This document shows, piece after piece, positions 14,361-15,328 of a DNA stretch of 15,328 nt (the first letter of the stretch is position 1; each line of letters opens with the position of its first letter). Both the position numbers and the translations under genes were made by a program. The stretch is taken from assembly GCA_012800215.1 (NCBI GenBank), contig JAAZJT010000102.1, forward strand, positions 1-15,328, in the 5' to 3' direction. A model generated the notes under the pieces. That model had not been told where the DNA came from and made no database searches. It was given only the letters and a program-made list of their open reading frames with translations. The stretch comes from Bacillota bacterium (GTDB lineage: Bacteria; Bacillota; Dethiobacteria; Dethiobacterales; Dethiobacteraceae).

Positions 14361-15328
14361 TTATAATTGTTTGCCGATGTAAGCAGCTAAATCAATAACA
14401 CGGCAGGCATAGCCCCATTCATTATCATACCACGAAACAACTTTAACCATGTTATCTTTTACCACCATGGTAGAAAGTGCATCTACTATACTGGAATGGG
14501 AGTTACCACGGTAATCAACCGAAACAAGCGGTTCCTCAGAGTAACCAAGAATGCCGGCCATTTTGCCGTTGGCAGCACTGCGGAAGGCTTCATTAACCTC
14601 ACTCACAGTCACATTTTTACTTAATTCTGCAGTTAAATCAACAAGCGAAACGGTAGGAGTGGGGACGCGTACAGCAAAACCGTCAATTTTGCCTTGGATG
14701 CCTGGCAGCACCAAAGATACGGCTCGTGCTGCCCCGGTAGTCGTGGGAATCATAGACAGACCTGCTGCACGTGCACGGCGCAAATCTTTATGTGATACAT
14801 CCAAAATCTTTTGATCATTAGTATACGCATGAATGGTAGTCATTAATCCTCTAAAAAAACCAAACTCATCATCCAGCACTTTACAAAGCGGTGCCAGACA
14901 GTTGGTGGTGCAGGAAGCATTGGAAATAATATGGTGCTTTGCCGGGTCATAGTTTTCATGGTTTACACCTAATACTACAGTCAAATCTTCATCTTTTGCC
15001 GGTGCGGTAATAATAACTTTTTTTACGCTGCCGCCCAAATGTTTGCCGGCTTGTTCAGCATTGTTGAAGGCACCTGTTGCTTCAATTACTATATCTACCC
15101 CCAAGGCATCCCAATCTAGTTTAGCAGGATCTCTGTCTGCCAAAACTTTGACTTCTTTCCCATCCAAGAAAAGTGCCTTTTCTGTTGCCTCCACTGTAAA
15201 GGGAGCACGCCCGTACAGTGAATCATACTGTAATAAATGAGCCAGCATTTTGGGATCACGGGTACTGTTAATAGCAACCAGTTCCACTTCAGGATTTTCG
15301 TGCGCTAAGCGAATACAGGCCTTGCCGA
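14361..15328 (-). CDS. gap: Glyceraldehyde-3-phosphate dehydrogenase, 5' end beyond the window
   Basis: Oxidises glyceraldehyde 3-phosphate to 1,3-bisphosphoglycerate or runs in reverse. The frame is open to the window edge. The first visible codons give GKACIRLAHENPEVELVAIN, so the start and the dinucleotide-fold GFGRI lie outside; 321 residues are visible and about 15 are missing. A GTG at 15287 is an internal valine, not a start. Catalytic cysteine is in SNASCTTNC, followed by HAYTNDQ, the phosphate-site TTTGAARA and the C-terminal WYDNEWGY. The residue after VAIN is Ser, where NAD enzymes have Asp, and ILDVSHKDLRRARAA has Val-Ser where they have Leu-Pro. This pattern resembles NADP-accepting GapB/chloroplast-type enzymes. 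First gene seen of the glycolytic operon; any regulator upstream is out of view. Confidence 0.97.
   Translation of the reverse strand, partial: GKACIRLAHENPEVELVAINSTRDPKMLAHLLQYDSLYGRAPFTVEATEKALFLDGKEVKVLADRDPAKLDWDALGVDIVIEATGAFNNAEQAGKHLGGSVKKVIITAPAKDEDLTVVLGVNHENYDPAKHHIISNASCTTNCLAPLCKVLDDEFGFFRGLMTTIHAYTNDQKILDVSHKDLRRARAAGLSMIPTTTGAARAVSLVLPGIQGKIDGFAVRVPTPTVSLVDLTAELSKNVTVSEVNEAFRSAANGKMAGILGYSEEPLVSVDYRGNSHSSIVDALSTMVVKDNMVKVVSWYDNEWGYACRVIDLAAYIGKQL

Noticed and set aside
1..15328. CRISPR arrays, tRNA or rRNA genes, insertion sequences, phage genes or defence genes
   Set aside because: No regular spaced repeats, tRNA-like folds, transposase or phage-like reading frames were seen; the window is mainly housekeeping genes.

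Overview
The window reads as chromosomal DNA of an anaerobic, single-membrane Firmicute of the Clostridia type. I infer this from strong AGGAGG-type ribosome binding sites on most genes, a TTG-started pgk, a minimal TatA-TatC translocase without TatB, a Tat lipoprotein cytochrome, a K+-dependent-type membrane pyrophosphatase, and the classic Firmicute gene order gap-pgk-tpiA-gpmI-eno next to secG and rnr. The genus cannot be fixed from this sequence. All genes but one lie on the minus strand, so the window is best read from high to low coordinates.

Right half (about 9.1-15.3 kb): the lower-glycolysis/gluconeogenesis operon gap (cut by the window edge), pgk, tpiA, gpmI and eno. Junctions from pgk to eno are tight: 1 nt, a 4-nt overlap and 13 nt. 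The gap-pgk junction is looser (117 nt). It holds a GC-rich hairpin that folds fully only in the minus-strand RNA, plus a REP-like palindrome. The SecG gene follows eno. The GAPDH has serine or valine-serine at sites that normally select NAD, so it may accept NADP.

Middle (4.7-9.0 kb): the ion-pumping pyrophosphatase HppA with its own terminator, then RNase R (rnr). The usual Firmicute pairing of secG with rnr is thus split by hppA. A second copy of the REP-like palindrome overlaps the rnr stop codon and is followed by a strong terminator.

Left (0-4.6 kb): a sulfur module and a Tat module. The sulfur module is a YeeE/YedE-family sulfur-compound permease, a divergent LysR regulator, and a TusA-like sulfur carrier convergent with the regulator so that their stop codons overlap in one TTAA. 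After a terminator come tatA, tatC and a gene for a Tat-targeted, split-Soret-like dihaem lipoprotein, so the exporter and a likely client are encoded together.

Most of the window is well-known housekeeping. I see no CRISPR array, tRNA, rRNA, phage or insertion sequence. The points most worth following up are the tatAC/cytochrome pairing, the LysR-controlled sulfur module, the REP-like repeats, the strand-specific hairpin after gap and the GAPDH coenzyme residues.
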